Assembly: GCA_030447905.1 (NCBI GenBank)
Contig: JAUJNZ010000003.1
Coordinates: forward strand, 1 to 43,698
Origin: Thermoleophilaceae bacterium
GTDB taxonomy: Bacteria > Actinomycetota > Thermoleophilia > Solirubrobacterales > Thermoleophilaceae
DNA: 43,698 bases
Direction of reading: 5' to 3'
Both the position numbers and the translations under genes were made by a program. This document shows positions 1 through 8,689 of the stretch, piece by piece. The notes beneath the pieces are model-generated. The model worked only from the letters and a program-made list of their open reading frames with translations, was not told where the DNA came from and ran no database searches. Position 1 is the first letter of the stretch; each line of letters opens with the position of its first letter.

Positions 1-2333
1 CCGGTATAGGTCTTGCCCGCTCCGGGCGGGCCCTGGATGAAGAGGTGGCTGCGGTCGAGCCCTCGGGCGATCTCGAGCGTGCGCTCGAGCCGGTGCTCTC
101 CCTCCTGGAGCCTCCCGCCCGTGGAGACCGCCGACGAGCGGGGCAGGGCACGGGCCAGCAGATCGCGTGCCGCCCGATGGCGGGTTCCGCCTGTGAGCCC
201 TTCCGCGATCACCGTGGCGGCGAGCTCTCGCAGCGCGGAACGCTGGTCGGACGTCCAGTAGGGACGGCCCGGGATGAGGGCGCGTGGAGGGGCCCATTCC
301 CGGCGCGAGGGGCCGACCTTGACCTCGAGGACTCCCTCGTCGTCGTGGATGGCGAGCACCTCCCACTCACAGGGACTGAAGGGGTCGGGCGAGCCGTCGG
401 CATCCCGCGTGACCGTGGAGGGGTCGAGGTACTTCCCGGGCCCGACCTTGTGCTCCTGGCGGGGGAAGGACAGCCGCCGCCGGTAGGACTGCGAGCGGCC
501 GCCGAGCGCCTCGAGCTCGCCGGCAGCCTCGAGACCGCCGATCGCCTCGGTGTCCGGGGAGATGAGCTCGTGCTCGGAGAGATCGAAACGCTGGAAGAGC
601 GACCACCACACCGGCTTGTCCTCCCGGCGGTGATAGTCGAGCAGCTGACCCATCAGCCAGCGCGAGCGCTCGTCCGCCGAGAAAGCGGTGTGCTCGTCCG
701 GGAGCCCACGCCATAGCTCGCGCTGGAGCCCCGCCACCTCCTCGGTCTCTTCGGCCTGGGTCGGCGGGGGTTCGGCCTCGCCGACTCCGCGGAAGGGAAT
801 CTCCGTGCCGTGCACCCGCGCCGCCTCCACGCGCCGAGCTAGCAGCCACTCGCGCAGGAGGTGGGTCGAGCGGCAGTCCTCCTCGTTGTAGCGCTCGATC
901 GACTCGAGCAGCTCCGGGTCGCCGGTCTCGAGCCACTCCTCGAAGCGGACGATCGAGTCGGCGCCCTCGGTGACCGAGGCCTCGCGCTCCTCCGGCATGT
1001 AGAACGCCTCGACCTTCTTGATCGAGTAGCTCGACTGGGAGATCCGCAGGCCCTGCTCGACGACCCGATAGAGATCGACCAGGCGCCGGGTGCGAAGCAG
1101 ATGGTCGACCTCATCCTCGCGCGTGGCGTGGAGGCCCATGAGGCGCTTGAGCGCGGTCGGCTCGTAGGCGGCGTAGTGGTAGATGTGCATGTGGGGGAAG
1201 CGCTCGAGGCGGGCCATGAAGAAGTCGATGAGAGCCTCGAACGCCGCCTTCTCCTCCGCACGATCACGGCCCCAGAAGGCCCGGAACACCGGCTCCCCCG
1301 ACTCGACGCGGGTCACCCCGAAGAGGTACTCGAGCCCGTCCTCGTAGAAGGGGTCGCCCTCGATGTCGAAGAAGAGATCGCCCTCGGAGGGCGGAGGCAG
1401 GAGGGCAAAGCCCCGCCCCTCCTCGGGCTCGAGCAGCTCGTAGCGGGGCCGCCCGGTGGTCCTCTGCTCGACCTGGAGCCTCGCTTGGGCGCGCAGGCGC
1501 TCGAAGGTGTGCTCTCCGACTCGCGGCGGCCGCTCGCTCGAGGAGGAGCGAGCGAGCGCAGCTGTGGTCCGTATGCCGACCTCGCGCAGGCGGGCGATCT
1601 GTGGCCGTCCCATGCGGGCGACGAGGCTCAGGTGATCGTCGGCCTGGCGCACCCCGTCGCAATGGTCAGACCAACGACACAGCGAGCAATGCTCGACTGG
1701 CTCGGGGTAGGTGCCGGTGACACCCTCCGCCAGGGCCCGTGCGAAGGCACCCCGGAGACGGCGTCCGTAGGAGGCGAAGTCGGCGAAGCGAAAGCTCTCA
1801 CGCTCACCTGAGCCGAGGACCACATGGAGCGCATCTGGCGTGCGCCCCTGTGCTCGGGCGAGCAGCTCCGAGTAGAGGCAGAGCTGGAGGACGAAGTACG
1901 GCCGCACCGTCCGCGCCAGCTTCGTGTCGGCGACCTCATAGCTCCACTCGCCGAGAGCGGACGGCTGCTCGACGCGTTCCAGGAAGTCGGCATAGCCGCG
2001 CCAGTCACCCTCCGCCAGCACCGCTTGATAGATCACGGAGGCTCCGGCGCGCATGGCCTCATGGGTGTCGGCGACCGCTTCCCGGAGCGTCCGCGCCCGG
2101 CTTGGTGGGGCGATCTCCGCGACATCCACACCGCCGGTCGCCAGCGATCGAAGGTGCTTTCTCTCGTGCTCTTCGCCCTTGGCGGCGATGAGGTCGACGG
2201 CGTCGGTCCGCGTCGGTGCGAGGTCGAGACGCCCGGTCGCTACCTCGAGGTCGAGGTGAACAAGGTGCTCACACTCGAGGAAGTTGACGAGGTCGGTGGC
2301 CGCAAGGAGAATCTGGTCGTCATAGCGCTCCAT
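1..2333 (-). CDS. TM0106-type RecB-like nuclease / P-loop helicase, 3' end outside window
   Basis: About 777 codons run unbroken from an ATG preceded by a GGGAGG ribosome site; the C-terminus lies beyond the window edge. The N-terminal part looks like a Cas4/RecB-type PD-(D/E)XK nuclease: a D-x-K motif (ADTKLA) near residue 133, a QLCLYSELL helix after it, and a cysteine cluster (HCSLCRWSDHC) near residue 215 of the kind that binds Fe-S in Cas4/AddB relatives. A DEDD RNase H-like domain follows, with FFDIEGDP near residue 320 and NEEDC near 480. At the window edge a Walker A motif (GPPGAGKT) opens a superfamily 1 helicase domain. This order matches the TM0106 family, which is inferred to process nucleic acid; its physiological substrate is not established. 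Gene transcribed leftward, alone in view. The family call is firm; the biochemical role is inferred. Confidence 0.85.
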   Translation of the reverse strand, partial: MERYDDQILLAATDLVNFLECEHLVHLDLEVATGRLDLAPTRTDAVDLIAAKGEEHERKHLRSLATGGVDVAEIAPPSRARTLREAVADTHEAMRAGASVIYQAVLAEGDWRGYADFLERVEQPSALGEWSYEVADTKLARTVRPYFVLQLCLYSELLARAQGRTPDALHVVLGSGERESFRFADFASYGRRLRGAFARALAEGVTGTYPEPVEHCSLCRWSDHCDGVRQADDHLSLVARMGRPQIARLREVGIRTTAALARSSSSERPPRVGEHTFERLRAQARLQVEQRTTGRPRYELLEPEEGRGFALLPPPSEGDLFFDIEGDPFYEDGLEYLFGVTRVESGEPVFRAFWGRDRAEEKAAFEALIDFFMARLERFPHMHIYHYAAYEPTALKRLMGLHATREDEVDHLLRTRRLVDLYRVVEQGLRISQSSYSIKKVEAFYMPEEREASVTEGADSIVRFEEWLETGDPELLESIERYNEEDCRSTHLLREWLLARRVEAARVHGTEIPFRGVGEAEPPPTQAEETEEVAGLQRELWRGLPDEHTAFSADERSRWLMGQLLDYHRREDKPVWWSLFQRFDLSEHELISPDTEAIGGLEAAGELEALGGRSQSYRRRLSFPRQEHKVGPGKYLDPSTVTRDADGSPDPFSPCEWEVLAIHDDEGVLEVKVGPSRREWAPPRALIPGRPYWTSDQRSALRELAATVIAEGLTGGTRHRAARDLLARALPRSSAVSTGGRLQEGEHRLERTLEIARGLDRSHLFIQGPPGAGKTYT

Positions 2334-2465
2334 AGTCACCCTCCCTGGAAGACGGCTCCTCCCTTCCAGCTTCGAGGACGGGGCTCCTTCGGTCGCTCGA
2401 GCTGATCCATGAAGATCGGGCGTCGAGTCTGAGCCCCCGTCCGAGCGGACCCGCCCATTTTGGGC

Positions 2466-2868
2466 TCACCGCCTCCTCTTCCTCCCTTTCCGCGCCCGAT
2501 CGGCGTCATTGAACTTCGCCCCCCGCGAGGCGTCGTCGAAGATAGCCCGGTCGGCGAGGCTGCGCAAGAGCTCGCTCTCCTCGGCCATGTCGGCGGCCAC
2601 GGCCGGTGAGGCAGCGCGCATGGCCGAGCCCAGGACGTCGCGGGCCTCGCCGAGCATCGGCGCCGCCTCGTGGGCCTCGCCGCGGCGCAGCGTCTCGGAG
2701 GCGCGGCGCTTGCCGTCCTGGCCTGCTAGAAGGTCAGCTCGCTGCGGACGGTCGGGTCGGGGATCCGACCGGCCGCCTCGTCGCCGGGGACGACGTCCAC
2801 GTCCACCGGCGCCTTGATCTCGTGCTTGGTCGCCGCCGGCAGCTCGACGTAGCGCAGCTCGAGGCTAT
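2466..2868 (-). pseudogene. C-terminal remnant of a VWA-domain protein gene
   Basis: Two frames together read as the end of an actinobacterial von Willebrand factor A (Ca-activated chloride channel-like) protein: a beta segment ending VVPGDEAAGRIPDPTVRSEL, then after a 1-nt frame change near 2728 an alpha-helical tail (KRRASETLRRGEAHEAAPML and on) finishing in a basic RKGRKRRR. The VWA/MIDAS domain itself is missing. Upstream the frame runs straight into the end of the sigma factor remnant, so an internal deletion seems to have joined the two genes. Family assignment rests on recognising the tail and is moderately sure. Confidence 0.5.
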
Positions 2869-4030
2869 GCGCCACAGCCGACCGCGCGCGACGCAACAGC
2901 TCGCGTTCGCGCTCGTTGTCGCAGAGTCCAGCCGCTCGCACGAACTCCTCGCGTGCCGAACCGCCCCGGGCGGGCGAGGATGTCGCCGCGCACGCTGGGC
3001 AGGAGGTGAGCCGTCGCAAGGCGCGCTCGTCGGTGAGCGAGTCGACGCGAGCCCAGGCGGGCCGAAGCCATCGTCACCGCGACCGCGCGCACGACCGGGG
3101 AGCCCGGAGCGCCAGGAGGTCGACAGCGCGACGATTCGCGGCCAGTCGGCGCGCTGCGGGCTCGCGCGTGGAGCGTCGATCGCGGCCTGGAGCGTGTAGG
3201 GGCCCAGGGCGCTGCGTCCTCGGCCGCTGCAGCTCGCCCACCGTGCACGAGCAGGCGTCCCAGCGCGCGCGTTCTGTTCGGCCAGAGGACCGGGTCGCCT
3301 CGCGGCCCGAGCAGCCGCGAGGTGAGCTCCCGCCGCAGAGCGGGCTCGCGTGGCATCAGCGCGGCGAGGATGCGCCCGAGGCGCAGGGCGTCGTCGCACA
3401 GCGTCGGCCGAACCCGCTCGCCCGCCGTCGCGGCGCGTAGCCCTCGTTGAAGACGAGGTAGGCCTCGAGCACCGCAGGCAGGCGGTCGTCCAGCTCATCC
3501 CGGCCACCGGGGTCCTCGGCGGCACATGGGCCTCGGCGAGCGTGCGCTTGGCGCGGACGATGCGCTGGGCGACGGTCCCCTCCGAGACGAGGAACGCGCG
3601 ATCTCCGGCGTCGACAGCACCGAGTAGGCGCAGCGTCAGAGCGACACGCGCCTCCTGGGACAGGACGGGGTGGCACGTCATGAAGACGAGGCGCAGGACG
3701 TCGTCCTCCACCCCGTCGACCTGGACGGAGAGCTCGGGCCGGTCGAGCTGCTGCAGGGTCTGTAGCTCGCGTCCGATGATCTCCTGCTTGCGCTCGAGCG
3801 CGCGGCGGCGCAGCGCGTCGATGCCCCGGCGCTTGGCAGTGGCCATGAGCCAGGCAGGTTTGTCCGGGATGCCCGACTCCGGCCACTGCTCGAGCGCGGC
3901 AACGAGCGCGTCCTGGGCCAGATCCTCGGCCATCGACACGTCGCGGACGCAGGGAGTCAGCCCGGCGATCAGCCGGGCCGACTCGATCCGCCAGACGGCG
4001 TCGATCGCACCGGGTGGCCGATCGTTGAAC
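2869..4030 (-). pseudogene. ECF42-type sigma factor, multiply frameshifted
   Basis: The most intact part (about 3990 down to 3540) reads AVWRIESARLIAGL, then EDLAQDALVAALEQWPESG and AWLMATAKRRGIDALRRR (sigma regions 2.1-2.4), then ARVALTLRLLGA and TVAQRIVRAKRTLAEA (region 4). The linker and region 4 helix are damaged. The C-terminal TPR-like extension typical of this group is spread over other frames: AYLVFNEGYA near 3450, AHLLPSVRGDILAR near 2980, EEFVRAAGLCDNERERELL near 2920. At least four frame changes are needed, so it cannot yield a full protein. The gene lies directly downstream of a DGPF/YciI gene, the standard partner of ECF42 sigma factors. Its 3' end is fused to VWA tail sequence. 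Pseudogene status is well supported unless the assembly is faulty here. Confidence 0.75.
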
Positions 4031-4061
4031 ACGAGGTAGATCTGCTCGCGCAGCCGAGTTG

Positions 4062-4402
4062 GCCTCGCGCAGCTCGGGGGTGAGCTCCTCGCCGAAGTCG
4101 TCGGCCTCGAAGATCTGGCGCAGCTCGATCTCCACTCCGCCGTCGAACGTGCGCGCTTGAGCCACTCGATCGCCTCGGCGAGGGCGCTGCCAGATCCAGT
4201 AGCGCGCGACGATGCGCTGGTCGACGGTGCGCTCGCCGCCGTCGAAGCGGACCTTGGCGAGACGACGTCGGGCGCAGGCCGTGCCCGCCGCATGACGCCC
4301 GCCTTGACGAGCTCCTCGTTGTACTTCGTCATCGCCTCCAGGAGCGCTGGGCATCTCGCCCTCGGACTCCGGGCTGCCGGGAACCAGAACCATGAAACGC
4401 AC
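4062..4402 (-). pseudogene. DGPF/YciI family protein, copy 1, frameshifted
   Basis: Pieces in two frames assemble into a DGPF protein of about 115 residues: start (V)RFMVLVPGSPESEGEMPSA, then TKYNEELVKAGV, then KVRFDGGERT, a YWIW motif, and the well-kept end FDGGVEIELRQIFEADDFGE. The central DGPF segment after GGERT is shortened and the frame changes at least twice. GTG at 4402 is the likely original start. It precedes the ECF42-type sigma remnant in the same direction, the usual gene pair. Fold relatives are dimeric ferredoxin-like YciI proteins; the biochemical role of DGPF proteins is not settled. This is the first of two copies in a tandem duplication. Confidence 0.7.
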
Positions 4403-5215
4403 GCGCCTCCTGGTGGTGGTGGGGGGCACTGGTTTTACTCCACGTCGAACGAGACCGCACGGAATCGACACAGCCCGAATCTTTGCGCGCGTCGACGGCT
4501 CTCACCCCCGTCGGCCCTGGACGGAGAGCGATCGCGCGGGTCGGATCGCCAGAACGCCGACCTGCCTCGTCGCATGGAAAACTGGTGGGCGCTCTGCGCC
4601 GTCCGATGGGTGCTGATCTTGGGCCTTCTGGTTGCCGGCTGCGGCGGAGGCGGCACGGGCGATGAGATCTCCGATGCTCGGCCACCGGGCATGGACGGTG
4701 GCCGAGGCGGCGAGAAAACGCACTTCCTCTCAGCCGTTTGTGACTGCACGCGGATGCTTCATGCCGCACCGCTCCCCGCGCGCCGGACATGCGTGACAAG
4801 CCGCCGAACAGGGAGGAGCGCGCGTCCTGCGACGCGCCCGCAGATCCTCAAGGCCACGCGCGCGAGCCTTCGACCGCCGCGCGGTCGATGGGAGCTCTCG
4901 CCTCGGCAGCTCACGCTCGGGCTCGACGAGGGTGGCCGGTGGAAGTTCCTGGTCGCCTACAGGGACGCTCAGCTCGATCGAACGCCCAATCCCGGATGCG
5001 GGCGACTTCTGGATGCACGCCGCGAGCGCGACTGCGACGGGCTATGGCGGGGTTTTGAGCGCGGCTCGCGCGCGCAGCCGAGGAGCGCCGGCTGCGCGAG
5101 GAGCTTATGGGGCCTACGCGACGCCCGGCCCGCTACAGGACATCGCCGAAGTCGTCGACCTCGGTGAGACGCGCAACTTCGGCTTCTACGGTCCAGCTTC
5201 CCAAACGGAGGATTC
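4143..5215. repeat. Tandem diverged repeat, unit A (DGPF 3' part plus lipoprotein)
   Basis: This stretch realigns with 5225-6598 over nearly its whole length. Shared landmarks in the same order are the DGPF segment (AGATCCAGTAG at 4193 and 5296), the motif CATGGAAAACTGGTG at 4571 and 5822, the run GGTTGCCGGCTGCGGCGGAG at 4630 and 5907, GACATGCGTGACAAGCCGCC at 4787 and 6082, and GACGCCCGGCCCGCTACAGG at 5119 and 6480. The copies differ by many small indels and substitutions, so the duplication is old or has decayed quickly. Confidence 0.8.
4572..5215 (+). pseudogene. Lipoprotein gene, copy 1, frameshifted
   Basis: From ATG at 4572 the frame gives a short N-terminus, a hydrophobic stretch and a lipobox (LILGLLVAGC followed by GGGG), so the ancestral product was a membrane-anchored lipoprotein. 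After about 40 residues the frame is lost. A later frame keeps LDEGGRWKFLVAYRDAQLD, and another keeps AYATPGPLQDIAEVVDLGE and FGFYGP before the end. Comparison with copy 2 suggests an NTF2-like or unknown soluble domain of roughly 200 residues. It is divergent from the DGPF copy 1 gene, with about 170 bp between their starts. No full-length reading frame survives. The exact family is not recognised. Confidence 0.6.
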
Positions 5216-5224
5216 GTGTCGAAT

Positions 5225-5572
5225 CGCCGCGTGCGCGCTTGAGCCTCCCGACCTCGGCGAACTCGATCGCGCTCGTCAAGGGAAGCGCACGGCCAGATCC
5301 AGTAGCCCGCGACGATCGCGTCGGGCCTCGGTGATCCCGAGGCCGGCGAGACCGTCGATAACGGTGCGCTCGCCGCCGCCGAACGGCGGACCTTGGCGCG
5401 CTCGGGAGACGTCGAGCGCAGGCCGTCGCCCGCCAGCATGACTGGCCGCCTTGACATGCCGCTCAAGGGATCCACGCTGACGAGGGTTGTACTTGCTCAT
5501 CGCCTCCAGGAGCGCGGTGCTGGGCATCTCGGATCTTCTTCGGGGGAGAGCGGGCTGCCGGGCGGAACCAGA
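5225..5572 (-). pseudogene. DGPF/YciI family protein, copy 2, frameshifted
   Basis: Second copy of the DGPF gene. One frame holds EMPSTALLEAMSKYN and, further on, GGGERTVIDG; another holds VMLAGDGLRSTSPERAKVR and then IVAGYWIWPCASLDE. Several frame changes separate these. An extra segment (LAGLGITEARRD) sits where the DGPF motif should be, so the ID-G-P-F core is interrupted. The 3' end lies back to back with the end of lipoprotein copy 1. No sigma factor remnant accompanies this copy, consistent with a duplication that began inside the DGPF gene rather than in the sigma gene. Confidence 0.65.
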
Positions 5573-5822
5573 CCGCGTTCGTGCAGAGACGAAGTGGAAG
5601 CTTGCTGCGCTGCCTCCTAGTGGTGTCGGGACCGTCGAACGGGCCACGGTCGCGACTCGAACGAGGCCGCACCGAATCGACACACCCGCGAATTCTTTGC
5701 GCGCGTCACTGGCGGCGGGACGGCTCTCGAGCCCCGAAATCGCCCGTTGCGGGAATCTCGTGCCGACGAAGGCGCGTCGATCGCGCGGAACGCGGATCGC
5801 GCGAACGCCGCCGCCTCGTCGC

Positions 5823-6597
5823 ATGGAAAACTGGTGCCCGGCGTGCTCTGCGCCGTCCGATGGGTGCGGAAGGCGTACGGCCCGTTTCGGCCTCTGAGGC
5901 CTTCTGGTTGCCGGCTGCGGCGGAGGCGGCACGGGCGTTCGAGATCTCCGCTGACTCGGCCACCGGGCATCCCGGTGGCCTCGAGGCGGTCGAGAAAACG
6001 CTGGCGGGCTTCCTCTCAGCCGTCGAGTCCCGTGACTGGGCGTCTCGCCCGCTTCATGCCGCACCGCCTCCCAGCGCGCCGGACATGCGTGACAAGCCGC
6101 CGAACGACGCGGAGGAGTGCGCGACACTCGACGACGCGCTCGCGCCGGCTCTCAAGGCGAAGAGCCTTCACAACGCGCGACGGGGTACCGCCGCGCTCGG
6201 GAGGGAGCTCTCGCCTCCGGACAGCTCACGACCCTCTGGGCACTCGACGAGGGTGGCCGGCCGGAAGTTCCTGGTCGCCAACAGGGGCGCTCAGCTCGGG
6301 ACGAGGCCAAGCCCAATCCCGGATGCGGGCGACTTAGCCGGCTGGATGGACGCCGCGACGCGCGACTGCTGCGCTATGGCGGGGTTTGACGGAGGAGGGC
6401 GGCTCGCGCTTTGATTCACCTTTCCGTCGCGCCGAGGCGAGGAGCGCCGGCTGCGCGAGGACCTTATGGCCGCCTACGCGACGCCCGGCCCGCTACAGGA
6501 CATCGACCGAAACCCGTCGGTCAGGCCACGGGCTCCTCGGTGAGACACGCAGACTTCGGCTTCTACGGTCTCAGGCCCAAACGGAGGATTCGTGAAC
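5823..6597 (+). pseudogene. Lipoprotein gene, copy 2, frameshifted
   Basis: Aligns with copy 1 from ATGGAAAACTGGTG onward. The lipobox region is damaged: an extra segment with an in-frame TGA lies before the GGCTGCGGCGG codons. The body is better kept than in copy 1: VEKTLAGFLSAVESRDWAS (typical of the first helix of NTF2-like lipoproteins), DMRDKPPNDAEECATLDDAL, then RKFLVANRGAQLG, WMDAATR and finally TPGPLQDI and FGFYG. NTF2-like is a tentative family call from the helix and length. At least three frame changes prevent expression as one protein. Confidence 0.6.
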
Positions 6598-6757
6598 GTC
6601 ATCGCCGCGACGGATGCGACCCGGGGCGGACCCGACCCCGACCACCTGGAGCCGGGCGTGTGATGACGTTTCAAGGAAAGCGCAGCAGGCCGGTCAAGTT
6701 CGGAGTGAGCGCGACGACGGGGTGAATCGGGAGGGTGGTCGACGCCGTCGCGTCGGA

Positions 6758-6982
6758 AAGCTAGTCGACGGCGCGAGTAGTTATCTCGAGGCCGGCGAGA
6801 CCGTACGCGAGGTCGTTCAGGTCCAGACGGGCCAGTCGGCCATGGAGACGGCCGGAGGGATCGCAAACCTCGCCGGCCCGGGGCTCGGGATCATTCCCGA
6901 GCGTGCGACGGTGTTTGCGCTTGCGCTGATGGCTACCGACACGCACGTGCCGCTACGTAACGCGGCTGTCGATCCACGCTGA
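6758..6982 (+). pseudogene. Fragment of an actinobacterial unknown protein (LEAGETV type)
   Basis: The frame reads SSYLEAGETVREVVQVQTGQ, then SAMETAGGIANLAGPGLGI and FALALMATDTHVPLRN before a stop. It resembles the N-terminal half of small actinobacterial proteins that begin with 'L.PGE.v..v..gQTG' and contain 'FALVvTDrnVY', possibly PH-like domains. Here the protein ends just after the TD-x-V strand, about half the usual length, and no convincing start codon precedes it. It sits right after repeat unit B in the decayed region. Recognition is by pattern only. Confidence 0.35.
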
Positions 6983-7382
6983 CGAGGAGTTGAAAAACCA
7001 GTGCTCGAGAGATTGAGGGACCAGGCGCAGGTGCGGCGCGAGGGTAGCGCGGATCTTCCCAACTGCGCCGGGGGAAGGGTGTCCATGTGATGTGGGATGG
7101 CCGGCGCGTTTGGCTTGCGCTCGGGCGCCTGCTCGCAGGCCGCCATCGGGAGGAGACGAAGTCGAAGTCGAGCGCCATGGATGGGACCGGCGCGCCCTCG
7201 AAGCGGTGAACGCGAGCGTCGAAACGCCCGTCGAACGGGCCACGTGTCGCGACTACGGCTAGCCCCTCCGAACGGGGACACCAGAGGCGCCGAGCACCGA
7301 ACCTTTCGCCGAGGTCGCCCAGCCTGCCGAGCCCGACCGCGTTCGCGGAACGCGCGCCGGCCGCTGCTGCTCCACGCTAAGT
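6983..7382. other. Scrambled non-coding stretch with short repeat patches
   Basis: No gene is supported. It holds short patches copied from the tandem repeat region: the 17-mer GATCCACGCTGACGAGG at 6970 matches 5470, and GTCGAACGGGCCACGTGTCGCGACT at 7230 matches 5634 with one extra base. These suggest a third, heavily deleted repeat unit. Confidence 0.4.
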
Positions 7383-7470
7383 GTGTCCGTCCGTTCCCGT
7401 CTCCGACCAGGAGCGCGCCAAGCGTTTCTACGTGGAGACGCTCGGGTTCGAGCTCGTCCGCGCCGCGAGT
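7383..7470 (+). pseudogene. Glyoxalase/bleomycin-resistance family fragment
   Basis: The translation VPVSDQERAKRFYVETLGFELVRA is the characteristic first strand and helix of a VOC (glyoxalase I-like) domain. The match stops abruptly near 7470, where an SDR fragment on the opposite strand begins. Only about 28 residues of a usual 120 remain. Confidence 0.6.
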
Positions 7471-7573
7471 TGCGGCGGCGAGCGTCGGCGAAGTCCACGC
7501 CGAGGCCGGAGGAGGCGCTGGTGACGATCGCGACCTTGTCGGTGAGCCGGAGGGCGTCGAGATCCTGCCGCAT
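7471..7573 (-). pseudogene. Short-chain dehydrogenase N-terminal fragment
   Basis: Starting at ATG 7573 the reading is LRLTDKVAIVTSASSGLGVD, the Rossmann nucleotide-binding start (TGxxxGxG, here TSASSGLG) of an SDR enzyme. The sequence turns into unrelated code after about 33 residues, at the glyoxalase fragment. It begins 28 bp after the stop of the MhuD-like gene on the same strand, so the two were probably once an operon truncated by the decay region. Confidence 0.6.
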
Positions 7574-7601
7574 CGCGGCACCGGCTCAGCCGGGTTCCGG
7601 G

Positions 7602-7922
7602 TCAGCCCTCGGCCGTCGGCTCCTCGCGCTCGAGCACGTCGAAGGACCACAGCTCGCTAGCGGTACCGACCGGGCCGCCCTCGCGGTGCTGGCCGTGGCC
7701 GGCGGCGAAGTCAGGGCTGGCGACCCAGGCCTGGAAATCCTCCTCGGAGCGCCAGCGTGTGAGGACCAGGCACACCTCCCGCTCGTCGTTGGGGCGGAGC
7801 AGCTCGAAGGTTTCGAAGCCGGGCGCGCTCGAGACGCGACCCGCACGCGAGGCGAAGCGCCTCGCGAACTCGTCGAAGCGGTCGCGCGGCACGGTGATCG
7901 CGTTGATCTTGACCACGCTCAT
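7602..7922 (-). CDS. MhuD-like antibiotic biosynthesis monooxygenase (possible heme-degrading)
   Basis: A 106-residue ABM-fold protein beginning MSVVKINAITVP. Residues known to matter in mycobacterial MhuD are in the same places: Asn7, Arg26, Trp66 (EEDFQAW) and His76 at the haem-ligand position. The GFETFELLRP strand and the LVLTRWRSEED segment are standard. By homology it could bind haem as a dimer and cleave it oxidatively to release iron, but many ABM proteins act on other substrates. The start is ATG at 7922. The SDR fragment follows it. Intact, and the first good gene after the decayed region. Confidence 0.85.
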   Translation of the reverse strand: MSVVKINAITVPRDRFDEFARRFASRAGRVSSAPGFETFELLRPNDEREVCLVLTRWRSEEDFQAWVASPDFAAGHGQHREGGPVGTASELWSFDVLEREEPTAEG

Positions 7923-8082
7923 GCCCTGGAGGCTACGGCAGCCCGTCCACGGTGGATACGAACGCGGTCAGCACAGCGACGCATGACAGCGACCCAGCAT
8001 GTGAGTCGATCGGGCGGTAACCGCGATGCCCCGCCTGGGCACGCTTTGTCCTCGGACTCGGCCGACCTATAGTCGAACCACG

Positions 8083-8496
8083 ATGGGAAAGCTGTGGGTC
8101 CTCGACACCGAAACTAAGGGCACGGGAGCAGAGATGGTCCCGCTCGAGAAGGTCCTTCAGGACCCGCGTTCGGCGCGAGCGCCAGTTCTGGCGCCGGAGC
8201 GCCAGAAGCGCGTCAAGCCGCCGCCTCCGAGGGCACCCTGGCGCTTCAAAGTCGTCGACGTCATGACCCGCCAAACCGTGGCGGAGGGCGTCGACGCAAG
8301 AACCACGGTGGAGGTTCTCAGGAGCTTCCGCAGCGTCGTGGACGTCAGCGTCTACGCGTGGGATCGAGCGGCCACCAACTGGCGACCGCTCACGCTCGCC
8401 GAGCGACGGACGGTCTGGTCCTTCCGCGATCGCTCCGCGCCGGTACAGCCTGTGAGCCCGGTCGATGGGGCTGAGGCGCGCAGGAAGCTTGAGTAG
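8083..8496 (+). CDS. Conserved unknown protein, 137 aa
   Basis: The frame is open from 8026, but ATG at 8083 (MGKLWVLDTETKGTGAEMVP) is the natural start. The middle (KRVKPPPPRAPWRFKVVDVM) is a proline-rich linker leading into an alpha/beta segment, VVDVMTRQTVAEGVDARTTV, VLRSFRSVVDVSVYAWD, and a basic C-terminus. The TLAERRTVWSF segment resembles a helix at the end of a small globular domain. I recall similar short proteins in Thermoleophilia but know no function. No signal peptide or membrane segment. It is free-standing, about 160 bp from the divergent MhuD-like gene, so the shared gap may carry both promoters. Confidence 0.7.
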   Translation: MGKLWVLDTETKGTGAEMVPLEKVLQDPRSARAPVLAPERQKRVKPPPPRAPWRFKVVDVMTRQTVAEGVDARTTVEVLRSFRSVVDVSVYAWDRAATNWRPLTLAERRTVWSFRDRSAPVQPVSPVDGAEARRKLE

Positions 8497-8689
8497 CGAC
8501 GCCTCACCGGTGCTCGTACCCGGCCACGGCCGAGAGGAGACGTAGCTGGGGCCACGGAGACCCGCGCATGAGGAATAACGGCGGTGTCTTCTTCGACCGG
8601 TGACCGCACGCAAGCGATAGGTCGTGGGAGAGAGGAGCCAAGCGTCCTCGCCCGAGGACGCTCGAGCGGCGCCCTTACTGCCAGCTCGT

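Larger units (their letters stand above)
5225..6598. repeat. Tandem diverged repeat, unit B
   Basis: Partner of the repeat at 4143-5215, in direct orientation and immediately adjacent. Unit B is about 300 bp longer, mainly because unit A has deletions inside the lipoprotein gene (for instance between the lipobox region and the GACATGCGTGACAAG landmark) and unit B has an insertion near 5330-5370. Confidence 0.8.

Noticed and set aside
861-1811. 316-codon plus-strand frame at the left end
   Set aside because: Antisense to the TM0106 nuclease-helicase, whose motifs are unmistakable.
2734-4332. 532-codon minus-strand frame as one intact protein
   Set aside because: It joins DGPF, sigma and unrelated frames; the conserved pieces of the sigma C-terminus and DGPF core lie in other frames, so it is a decayed locus rather than a fusion protein.
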